From the NCBI GenBank assembly GCA_013054445.1, contig JAAMPI010000755.1, positions 1-26,601 on the forward strand: a stretch of 26,601 nt of DNA, written 5' to 3'. The DNA is from Cudoniella acicularis. Lineage: Eukaryota; Ascomycota; Leotiomycetes; Helotiales; Helotiaceae. This document shows positions 1-9,022 of this stretch, piece after piece (the first letter of the stretch is position 1; each line of letters opens with the position of its first letter). A model generated the notes under the pieces. It did no database searches, was not told the DNA's origin, and saw only the letters and a program-made list of their open reading frames with translations. A program made the translations under genes and the position numbers.

Positions 1-1020
1 TAGTATTGATTGCTTTATATGCTTTAAGGCAAAGAGGTGCTCAAAGTATAACGTTCTATTATCACGTAAGATCTCGATGTCACGTGAACAGGGTTTACTT
101 AGCCTTAGAAGCGTTAAGCAGGTTCTAGTAGAGCGTTATCCTAATCAAGTGATGATATTAGAATATGAGTTGAGCACACGCTCTAACATAGGAAAGCTAT
201 ATGGCTATATAGGTCGTGGTGATAAGGGACCGAGATGTCGGCAAGCCGACGAGCTCACCTCGCCCCTTCGTCCCCTCGGCCCCCTCGTGACTGATCACAT
301 GATCCCGGGTCGTGACAAAGGCATATATATAATCTAGCTTTAGGAGGGAATTCACTCTATATATAAAACTAGCATGCTTGTTTATATATCACGTATACGA
401 GATTTGGTATAGAACCAGTTTATCTCAGACTATCGAAATTCTCGATCTTTTTCTTATAGTCGGCATTTGCCTATATTATGCAAGCTATAGTAATAAGCAT
501 TATCTATAAATAAGTAATTTAGAAATGCTTTTCATAGTGCCTAGTTTTATACTGAACCCTATAAAATTCTAGCATCGAAATGCTAGTATTCTTTAGCCAC
601 AAGAACTTATTTTATTGCGCTTAAGAACCAAAATATAGGAGACAATTTCCCACTGCATAGCTCATTTCATATAAAATCTTATGCATTTTTTCGAAACTAT
701 ATGAGGTAAAATATTATAAAGGTCGTTAACTTTAATACTCTCATGGTAGAAGAAAAGCGCTTGCTCGAACACTAAAATCATTTTAAGCTGCATTTAATAA
801 TAATCTGAGATACGAATCGGATGCAGCACTCTATGCCAAGCATTTTATAAAAGATCATGCAAAAGAATATGCTTTAACATCTTAGAAAGTTTTACCTGTG
901 TAAGACATAGGTGTCTTAGGGAGACAAACCTTTCCTCAAAAAACAAATTTCATAAAGATGTTATATCTCGAAGGCTCCACTGTAAACTTTTTAAAAATAC
1001 TAGAGTAATTTTTGAAATAC
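1..1020. repeat. AT-rich transposon-like relic (RIP-like)
   Basis: Most of this stretch is strongly AT-rich, full of TA, CTA and TAG, and no long reading frame survives except a short one at 77-337 that I cannot assign. A GC-rich block at about 236-315 sits abruptly inside it. That block opens with TGTCGGC and the small perfect palindrome GTCGGC-AA-GCCGAC (237-250), is preceded by a purine-rich run (about 222-235), and is followed by a TATA-like stretch (about 323-332). This order (purine tract, TG terminus, TATA box) is what the start of an LTR looks like, but I found no second copy or clear CA end. TpA enrichment agrees with RIP decay. Class of element unknown. Confidence 0.5.
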
Positions 1021-2602
1021 GGGTGGTACGCTAACCTTAACTTTGGTCAAATCTAATGTCAGTACCACTTTTTATTCTAGCGCCAACTCTCCTCGTTCCA
1101 GTCTGCCCATCTTACCATCCATTCTACAATCTATTGCTGCCACAATAATAGTTGACGGCGCCAGTAAATAATTTCACGTGGATTTCTAGAGTAGCAATAC
1201 AAGGTGTGGCAGTGGTCAAGGAATAGGCGGAAAGGTGCCAAATAGTACACTTAGGAAATAAGTGCCTGTAGAGTGTGGATGAAGGGAAAATCTAACCAAC
1301 TTCTTTAAATTCCTGCACAAAATCGCCCAAATCCGCCTTATCTGCCACCTTGCATCTGGTGGCTTGAGGTGTTGTGGGCGAGCGGTTTGTGGTAGGTTCG
1401 CTTCCAATTCTGTCAGCCCAAAAGAAAATTGGGCAGAATAGGCAAATTAAGGCAGCTTTCGGGTTCATGTTCATCCCCAAGCTTCCCAATACATTAGTGC
1501 GTCTTTCGCTGTCATCTTTGGCTCATTCTTTCTATTCAATTTCAAGCAGCCGACACCACAGCAACATCTTTTTCAAGGTGAACTGAGTTTCCTTATCATC
1601 GTTCGTCACTCGACTTGTCTGAGTAGGTCGTATCCTCGCGCGGACTGCTTACTAGACATCTTAGAATTGATGAGATATCTGTTACGAAGAATCATGACCT
1701 TACACGATTGGCTTCCGGATGACAGTTACCAGTTTGGTAACCTAATGGGTCCAGAATATGAGCAGCTGAATGAGGGTATGAGCATGAGTGAGTGGTTTCA
1801 CCTGACTATTTGGTTCCGCGAGCACATTTAAATGTTCCGAGTTGTAGTTATTTGATTTCTCATACTCTCAGTCATTCATAATTTTTGTGGGATGAGCCTG
1901 ACGACTTCTATAGGCAAAGATGAAAGGTAAGAGATTATATTTTGGTTTACCCATGCGTGACTCGAACGGTATGGTTCGAAAGTCTAACACACCTACAGTG
2001 GAGTACCGAGCTTCCACAACACATCAAACTCAACCCAACTTGGCCTTAGGAAGATCCTGATTAGCAAGACGACCTCGTGGATCAGCACCGGTTAATCAAA
2101 ATTCTGGAATAAGCCATATCCATCAACCCAGTATTGATCTAATTATCTAATGGCCTCGGAATTAAGACACCTCATCAAGACAGAGAATAAAATATATTTT
2201 ATGAGGTAGGTGTTCTCTCCCTTCCTACGGAGTAGAGTCGCAAGGTGGCAAGGGCTGACTTGAGATAGGATATTCAACCCGACTCCAATTTAACTCTGGA
2301 CCTTGGGCCTTACCTGCCATCGGATTACTTACAGAGGAAGTGATAAGAAGGAAGTTAACTTCTGATTATAGCGATCGCAGTTGGGGTTTTGATCTTTTGC
2401 AAAGTAGGCATTTTTCCCGTGAAGCGGGGCTTCCAACGTTAGGAGGAAGCCTGAAGTTGAAGCCTGATGGTCTTTTAGATCCGTCGCAGATACGCTCTGT
2501 ACCCGAGAGCAGTGGCCCATTGCTTCAGTTTGAAACCCAAGATTTTGGTAAGCATGGCCATGATTGGAAAAGACAAGTATCATACTAAAATCCAAAGCAA
2601 TC
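1021..2602. other. Intergenic, no gene recognised
   Basis: Base composition returns to normal from about 1020. Short frames on both strands overlap each other and match nothing I know. A frame open at 2340-2588 (no ATG; GTG at its start) looks somewhat protein-like and ends near a good donor (GTAAGC at 2548). It could be an upstream exon of the zinc-finger gene that follows if joined to an AAG acceptor at 2654, which keeps phase. I regard this as possible only. Confidence 0.4.
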
Positions 2603-3340
2603 ATGGATCGGGAAATTGATGACCGTCAGGCTGATATCACAATATTACATCAAGAGAAGAAGACCGAGAAGATGCAGAGCATCGGAAACATCTCGCCGTC
2701 CGGAAAATATTGGGAGAGTACGGACTTTAACATGAACACGCTACCATTTACCTGCAATTGGACTGGGTATTTTAATAAGACCTTCACTAGAAAGTCCGAT
2801 CTGAGGTAAGCAAAACTCTTAGAAAATACATGAAACACGCTCTCACAATGACCTAGAAAGCATTGTGAGAAGCACACTAAGCCATACGTTTGCGAAGAAC
2901 TGAGTTGCAACGGAATTGCTTTCGGCGACAAAGCCAGCCTTCACCGCCATGAGACGGAGAAGCACGGCAAACACGATGCCAAAAGGTATCTCTGCCCAGT
3001 GGAGTCGTGTCCAAGGGCTAGGAAGGGGTTTCCAAGAAAGAGAAACAGGGATGTGCATATGAGCACTCGTCACAATACCTTGTCGACCATTATTGACAGG
3101 GTCACCAGGGAAGGGTCCGAAGGGAGAACTTCTGAAATTCCCGAACAAACGATAGAGGAGATTTTGAGCACGAAACTCAGTGGTGAAGTTGGAGAAATGG
3201 CCACAATTGAGAATATCAGTGGACTCGAATTGAAGTTGGTGGAGCTAGAAAAAGAAAAAAGTGAATTGGACCTCCGCAGGAGTCGTGTTGATGAGGACAT
3301 TAAGGCTTTGAGAAGGACAATACAGTTGGTTGCAGCGTAG
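2603..3340 (+). CDS. C2H2 zinc-finger protein, degenerate first finger
   Basis: Model join(2603..2805, 2857..3340), about 228 residues. The 51-nt intron (GTAAGC donor, CCTAG acceptor) restores the linker between finger 1 and finger 2. Fingers 2 and 3 are complete: C80/C85/H99/H104 and C114/C119/H135/H140. Finger 1 keeps C51, H70 and H74, but the second ligand is Tyr56 (codon TAT at 2768) where Cys is expected. A Lys/Glu-rich heptad-like C-terminus (about residues 190-226) should form a coiled coil. Family knowledge: small fungal C2H2 proteins bind DNA or RNA in the nucleus; target unknown. The ATG at 2603 is the first in frame after a stop, but an upstream exon (frame 2340-2547) could extend the protein. 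The Cys-to-Tyr change needs one G-to-A step. Expression cannot be judged, so it may be decaying. Confidence 0.72.
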
Positions 3341-4566
3341 TATTTTATATTGATTTTGGAATTCATGCAAATAATTATTTACTAGTACAGCACTTAAGAA
3401 TTTTGTTGTTATTATGGAATTGTGAATTGCGAGAGATAGAAGATAAAGGGTCGGTTTGTAGACGATATTTTCCATCGGAAATAGTAGTTGAGAAGTAAAT
3501 CAAAGCTTTGACTGTCGAAGAAGCAATACTTTGAACTCTCATTGGCTGGAGTCGCAGAATTGTGGCCAACGACAGAATCGAGGAGCGTATTAAAAGAAAG
3601 GGATCTAGTCTCAACAATAATTTCTCAAAAACTTTCCTGGCTACAGATCTTAAATACGAGCACAAGACAATCGAAGTTCCATACTCTGAGGCAACGGACC
3701 CCCTACCCCGCATCGCCTCCTATCTAAATTTACCTTTAGCAACAGAAATTGACCTCACATCTAGATTTCTCAAATTCTAAAGTTCTGAAGTCCTTCGTTT
3801 CATAAAGGATGGATGAATGAGAGGACGACTTTTACACTCGCTCGCTCGTCTATTTCCGTTCCCGTTTTCGGACTAAATCTTCTGTCTTACTGCCGCTTTA
3901 TTTTAACTAAACGGATTTACACATTGTGCGCATCTCATCTCGTATTCAATCACAACAATACACAGGCCTATAATTAATCAGCTTGCTACTCCTCTATAAC
4001 AGCCCTCCTGAGCTATTACAGTTACTCATTTAATCTCCACAAGTCCGAAGACTGAAATACTACTCATTCAATAGTAAGACTCTAGAGTGAAATAATTGCA
4101 AGGCTGTTAGTGAGGCTGCGAATACTGAACATTATGTTAACATCGCATCGTTCTGCAAGCTCGTGTGCCTTATCGATTATGGCCGACTTCTTTTTTAGTA
4201 TTTTCCTTTTCTTCTGGGAAAATGTTTCCTAGCAATTGCTATCACTAGATGTCCTTTCTGGAAGCTGTTACGGGGTAAATAACATTCTTGGCCCCCCCCC
4301 CTTTTCCTCCTCTCGCTTAGCACCCTCAGCGCAATCAGCGTGCCAAGTGCGCAGTTATCGTTCAGCGCAAACTACAAATAATCAAACAAGGCAATCCTTC
4401 CTCATTTCATTGTACCAATTCACTCAAAAAAGGGTTCGCTTTTCTTTCTCCCAAATCGTGGAAGATTTTGAAAAGAGGGGGTTCATTAAATGCAGTGGAA
4501 TGGATTTCCCCACCCGCTCCTACTCCCTCCTGCTAGCGAGTGCGCCTCGCTGTCCCTCGCCCGCGA

Positions 4567-4880
4567 TTTATTATAGTACTCCCACCTTCTCCTCTCCTAG
4601 GGGTAGTGGTGTTCCTTTCCTCTCCTTTGATTGGTTAGGCGCAGGAGAGAAACAGGTGGCCTAAGACAAGAGGCTTTTCGACCGCTTTTAGCGTTTTTTA
4701 ACCGCTTTTTCCGGCTCGAGGTTAAAAAAATCGATAGTTAGCTACGCCCTCCTACTCCTGCCACCTCCTTTTGTTTCCGCTCTTAAGATTAAGGTGTTCC
4801 TCTCCTCTCCTCTCCTTATAATAAAAGTGCCACTCCCTCCTTCTCCTCTCCTAAGAGCCTACTGTTCCTCACCTCTCCTG
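4567..4880 (+). repeat. Imperfect pyrimidine-rich repeat pair
   Basis: Two copies of a unit of about 60 nt lie at roughly 4567-4628 and 4815-4880. Each runs from an AT-rich lead-in (TTATA), through an ACTCCC-type box, CTTCTCCTCTCCTA, a short G/A-rich spacer, and GTTCCT followed by CTCTCC. A simple CTCCT array (about 4797-4818) precedes the second copy. The units are similar, not identical. They may be minisatellite-like or old transposon-derived sequence; no coding content seen. Confidence 0.5.
4694..4729. repeat. Perfect 10-bp inverted repeat
   Basis: TTTTTTAACC at 4694-4703 and GGTTAAAAAA at 4720-4729 are exact reverse complements around a 16-nt loop. A second AACCGCTTTTT-like copy lies just upstream (4680-4690, ACCGCTTTTA), so the left arm is itself part of a direct repeat. 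The hairpin lies between the two pyrimidine-rich repeat copies. Function unknown. Confidence 0.6.
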
Positions 4881-5727
4881 AAGGGTAGGAGCGGAAGATG
4901 CGGGGAGATCTATTTCAATACTTAAAAGTGAGGCGAGCGAGAACTCTGGGATTGATTCTGGCGGTGTGGTGTATTTACATATCGCCAATTGAGTTGAAGG
5001 GGTGTGCAAGGATTAGCCAATGCATACAAGTTGGGGTTCTGTCGCAGTGGGACCTGGGCCAGCCCCCTCCCTCACAGGCACACCGATTACACAGCATCAT
5101 TTTATGGGCTTAGGCTCCGAGTCTATGAACACATGAACACTTTGTCCTTGATCAAATCCTCATTGTTGTACAAATTGCTGCCCCCCAACCCCACGCAGGT
5201 AGTCATTGTCATCTGTCAAGAAATGCCCTTAAATTCTGCCTTGTTGTCAAGAAATATCAAGATCCTGCTTCAGTAAGGCAGATTATGGGCTCTCGGTGAG
5301 GATATAACCAAACTAAAAAGGCGCGTAATGATAGGCTGAAGAAATTGGATTTCCCGTGTAAACCTAGAAGTAAAAGGAATTGCAAGATATTAGGTTGACT
5401 TGGATGAAACGTCAGAAGAAGCTTTCCATCCACAAGAGACATTTTGGGGCTCCTTGGATTTGTGTAGCCACAACAATTGGCTAATGCCTGAGCGGCTCTC
5501 CATTATGAGTCAACACAATGTCAGCAAGGCTTTGAGCTTGAAATGCTAGAAGAGCGCTGCGTTATTGCCGTCATTTTCCAAAGCTCATCAGATCTTGTTT
5601 TTGGTAACTTCTATCCTTTTGGGAGCTCTTCCCTCTACCTAAATCCCCCCTTTCATATCCCCAGTCCCGTCTGCGGATCCAGGTCTGGATCGATAAAGGC
5701 AGAGAAACCTTCAAATATCCTACAAAT

Positions 5728-6640
5728 ATGACTAATACCAACCATGACGGGATGGCTGCTACCAGACTTCCCCCTTGGTTTCTCAAAAATTGTGTTAAAC
5801 TCGCGTCAGAACTTGAAAAACATGAAGCGCGTATTATTATTCGGGGTAGCTCTTCTACTATTGAGGCTGGGCTAAGTTAAACACAACTACCAGACTTGTA
5901 TGAGTTAGAGTCTTGCATGTACGAGAAGTTGACTGATTATTTGAAAGAAGCATCATTATCTGTTGAGAATACATTTATGGGATTCACACACAACGCTATC
6001 CTTCTGAGACTTCCTGGAAAAGAGAGCGCCGGCTAGGAATTTCAGAGAGTAACCATTGAGAAGTTTTCAAAGAATATCGGTGCTGACTTGGTTGTGTTGG
6101 ACCTTGAGGGTCTATATGACTTAGCTGAGCATTTCTTTATCAAAAAGAACATTTCTCCACCTCCAGTTGCTCGTAACACGAATCACGAGGAGACGCCACC
6201 GCCGACGGAGATTTCAAAGATCTATGAGAAGTAAGCAATTGAAAACATTCTTAGGTAGACCCCAAGCGATATTTCTATTTTCTTCTAGGCCGTGCTTGGC
6301 TCTGCAACAGCCAAAAGAAGACGTAATACAGAACAAATGTCACATTCTACAAATTCGCCCTTAGTCACAATCTCGCAGCAGCATTTGAGAGGCTGTGCTC
6401 TATTCTCGAACCCTTTGTGGAGGAATAGATCGCGAAGGAGTTTGCAAAGATAGGATTAATTAGGCTAGTCGTTAAAACGGACATACTTGATGTATCCTTA
6501 GGCTGCGAATTATTTTAGGAGGGGTCTGCAAAGTTCCTCAGCAAAGTTGTACTGAAAATTAAGCGGGCTTATTAGGTTAGTAAATCTCAGTGCAGAGTGC
6601 TTATTCGTTACAGTAGCGCGGGNCCGAAAACCCGAGTCGC
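5728..6640 (+). pseudogene. Broken AAA-ATPase-like gene, N-terminal part
   Basis: From ATG 5728 a frame reads as coding through in-frame stops TAA 5878 and TAG 6034 to about 6231. The recoverable protein contains LPDLYELESCMYEKLTDYL, HNAILLRLPGKES and IGADLVVLDLEGLYDLAEHF. This order (Leu-rich helix, a strand ending LLRLP, then a GADL...LDLAEHF helix) resembles the region before the P-loop in a family of large fungal AAA+ ATPases; that match is from memory and moderate. After a possible decayed intron (GTAAGC 6231, acceptor TAG 6288), a frameshift near 6391 leads into another coding-like stretch (SILEPFVEE, then IAKEFAKIGLIRLVV, with stops 6426 and 6513). No Walker A or B motif remains. The stops are what CAA or CAG would become after C-to-T change. 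The relic abuts an ambiguous base at 6623 and the dead exchanger gene. Confidence 0.5.
6623..6623. other. Ambiguous base (n) in the assembly
   Basis: The only non-ACGT symbol in the window, within GCGCGGG-n-CCGAAAA between two pseudogenes. It marks low consensus or a join at this point. Confidence 0.95.
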
Positions 6641-6817
6641 TGCCTTATTGAGGCCCAGAAAACTGGTGCCCAATTTCCATGCGCAAAGCGACATCATCAA
6701 AAGAAGAAGGCGATCACAACGTTTCCTTGCCAGTCACCTCCTTTCCAGCCCATGAAGTAAATGATTTCGAAGGCTGCGATATCATTATCCCAACTCTAAC
6801 TCAGACGACTTCCTGCT

Positions 6818-8218
6818 ATGTGCCCTGCTGAGTCGCCGGCTAGGCCGAGGACAGAAGATGTCGAATCGCGCAGCGAAGCCTCAAGCAGTTCATGTCGACC
6901 TTGGGCCATCGGCCTAAAATATGCTGGCAAAGCACTGAAAGCAGTAAAGAGGACGTTATATTACAGCCACACCAATGTTCTCCTAGTTTTTATGCCGCTC
7001 GGTATCATTTCCGGCGCCTTAAACTGGAATCCGATCGCGGTTTTTATCCTCAACTTTTTGGCTATCTTCTCACTTACCTCGACATTAAATTATTCGACGA
7101 ATGACCTATCGGCAATGGCAGGCCAGATTGCTGGAGTATTGATTAATACGACCTTTAACAATATAATAAAGATGATTATGGGGCGCTCCTGTATTATATT
7201 ACGGTATATACAACTAACCTGTGCCGGTTTGGTTAGGTCTGCATCACTGCCCTAAAAAGAGGAAAAATCCATTTCGTGCAGTTAGGCATAGTAGGCAGTG
7301 TCCTGTCATCAACTCTCCTGGTAAGGTCTCCCCTTTCCGCCTTCACTCACACCCCTTTACTAACAGCCGCCGAGATTCTTGGCAGCTGCCTTTTCAATGC
7401 TAGCCTGCGCGAACATAATGTCACGTTCAATACAGGCTTGATTAGGGTCATGTCTTCCATAATGATTGTTTCATTCGCATCGTTTATCGTTCCGTCGGCC
7501 CTTTGCTCTACATTTGCATCTTTGGAATCTTTAGATCCAGAGCATAATGTCTTAGTCTTGTCTTACAACGCCTCGATTTTACTCCTTATATTCTATATTA
7601 TATTTCTCTATTTTATGTTCAAAAGCCATACCTATTTTTTTGTAGAAGAAGAAATTGAGGGGCCGGGGCTAGGCCCTTGGGCTACTAGCATTGTTCTTAT
7701 AATAGCGACCGTCGGAGTTGCAGTATGCTCTAGTTATCTTGTTGACAGTATCGACGGAATTGTCGAGACATTCCATGTCAGTTGGGCCTTTACTGGTTTT
7801 ATTATCATCCCGATTCTAGGCAATGCTGTTACATATGCTACTACAGCTAATACAGCGATGAAGGGCAAACTTGATTTTGCCATTGGTGTAGTTATCATCT
7901 GCAATTTGGAGATTTTTTTTATTCGTTACTCCGTCTTTGGTTATTTTAGGCTGGATTGTTGGGCAACCAATGACGTTATGCTTCAACACATTTGAGGCAG
8001 CTGTTTTGTTCCTGGCTGTTTTAGTCGCGACTTTTCTAATTCGAGATGGACGATCTCATTACATTGAGGGTGCCTTATTAATTGGGATGTGAGTGATAAT
8101 CTACCCGCGAGTTAGTAAACTTTATAGATTGTTTATATCTAACCAATTGCATAATATAGGTATTTCCTCATTGTTATCACGTTTTTTTGTCTACCTTGGC
8201 AGTGTCGATAAGTTATAG
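6818..8218 (+). pseudogene. Dead Ca2+/H+ exchanger (CAX/VCX1 family)
   Basis: The ancestral gene is recoverable as exons 6818-7177, 7237-7320, 7375-8088 and 8160-8218. The family moves Ca2+ into the fungal vacuole in exchange for H+. Visible landmarks are NVLLVFMPLGIISGALNW, GSVLSSTLL after the first intron, LVILGWIVGQPMTLCFNTFE, and GALLIGMYFLIVITFF across the last intron (8089-8159, GTGAGT, branch CTAAC). Damage: the first donor (7178) reads AT where GT is needed, although the acceptor TTAG at 7236 is kept; the T8 run at 7913-7920 holds one T too many; the T7 run at 8182-8188 probably does too. The acidic signature residues are lost: Lys118 stands in the GNAVE position (reads NNIIK) and Thr in the second (reads GNAVT). 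True N-terminus unsure; an intron ending at 6804 is possible. The base identity is solid; non-function is strongly supported. Confidence 0.85.
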
Positions 8219-9022
8219 ATATAGGAAGGATTATATTGTCTTGAGTTCTTTTGTATTGTTAGCGATGTTTCTCTAGTTAAAGTTCCTGGGAGAGTTTGTT
8301 ATAGGGGTTCAGCGTCTATATTTGTCTAGGGTTAGTATCAAGATATATCAGAGTCTATTATAATAGAGAATTCTATATTTCTTTATTTCTTGTTTTTTTT
8401 AATACTCTATCACTTGCGGAAGTCGATTTTATTACGAATAAGCAGACTAGAAGGCCAACTTAAGTAGTGAATATAAATCAAGTAAAGATACTTAGGATAA
8501 AGCTTAGTAGTTTTAAATATAATAAACCTGTGATATATTTACCTAAGTAAAGATAGAGTAAAGCTAGAAAAATCGGTTAATGGCTTTATATCTAATATAA
8601 TCTAATTATTAAATATACTATTGTGAATTTATGTAATTTTCGCGAGAAACATACATCATTATAGATTCTAGTAGAGACTTAAACTTGGTGAAGCTAGAGC
8701 TCTAGCTGTTGACCCATCCCTTTAATTTGTATCGTGTATATTCGTGGCGACATTCGTCCTCTCCCAGCGCTCGTCTTTGTTATCGTACCTCATGAAGATG
8801 GATAGGGCGCGAAGGACTGCGCGGAAAAGTTCCGTGTGCTACTGCAAGGCTAGAGAGCGCTTAAAAAAAAATCAACAGCAACCGACACATGCGATCTTCT
8901 CCGCATGATTGTTTTATACATTGTCTTCAAGGTAGAAACGAATACGTATTAAATACGGCTTATTAACACAGCTACTCTTGTACAACTACTACTTATCTTT
9001 GATATCGGACCGCTTCGCTGTT
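8219..9022. other. AT-rich tract and HET gene upstream region
   Basis: 8219-8700 is strongly AT-rich and TpA-rich with no reading frame. An imperfect direct repeat is visible: AAGTAAAGATA followed shortly by TAAAGCT, at about 8480-8504 and 8544-8564. Composition turns normal at about 8700, leaving roughly 320 bp of ordinary sequence as presumptive promoter of the HET gene. Confidence 0.5.

Larger units (their letters stand above)
3341..5727. other. Intergenic, pyrimidine-rich, no gene recognised
   Basis: About 2.4 kb with only short, overlapping frames. 3341-3520 is AT-rich. 4200-4880 is rich in C and T on the plus strand and holds a run of ten C (4292-4301), repeated TCTCCTCTCCT-type motifs, and a hairpin. 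A frame at 4236-4664 stays open for 142 codons but is mostly low-complexity, starts without ATG and matches nothing I know, so I do not call it. Confidence 0.45.

Noticed and set aside
77..337. 86-codon frame near the left edge
   Set aside because: Crosses an abrupt AT/GC composition change and matches nothing; likely chance or a transposon tail.
1955..1992. tRNA-like sequence: GACTCGAAC...GGTTCGAAAGTC resembles T-arms on both strands
   Set aside because: I could not form an acceptor stem, D-arm and anticodon arm around it on either strand. It is only a near-palindrome containing TTCGA.
4292..4301. Ten-C run, matched by another at 17649-17658
   Set aside because: Homopolymers of this length are common and prone to length error; no function inferred.
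4236..4664. 142-codon frame
   Set aside because: Starts without ATG, low-complexity Ser/Pro content from the pyrimidine repeats, no motif.
6679..6804. Upstream exon for the exchanger relic (ATG 6679, donor GTAAAT 6757, acceptor CTCAG 6804)
   Set aside because: The junction does not keep phase with the exchanger frame, so I left the N-terminus undefined.
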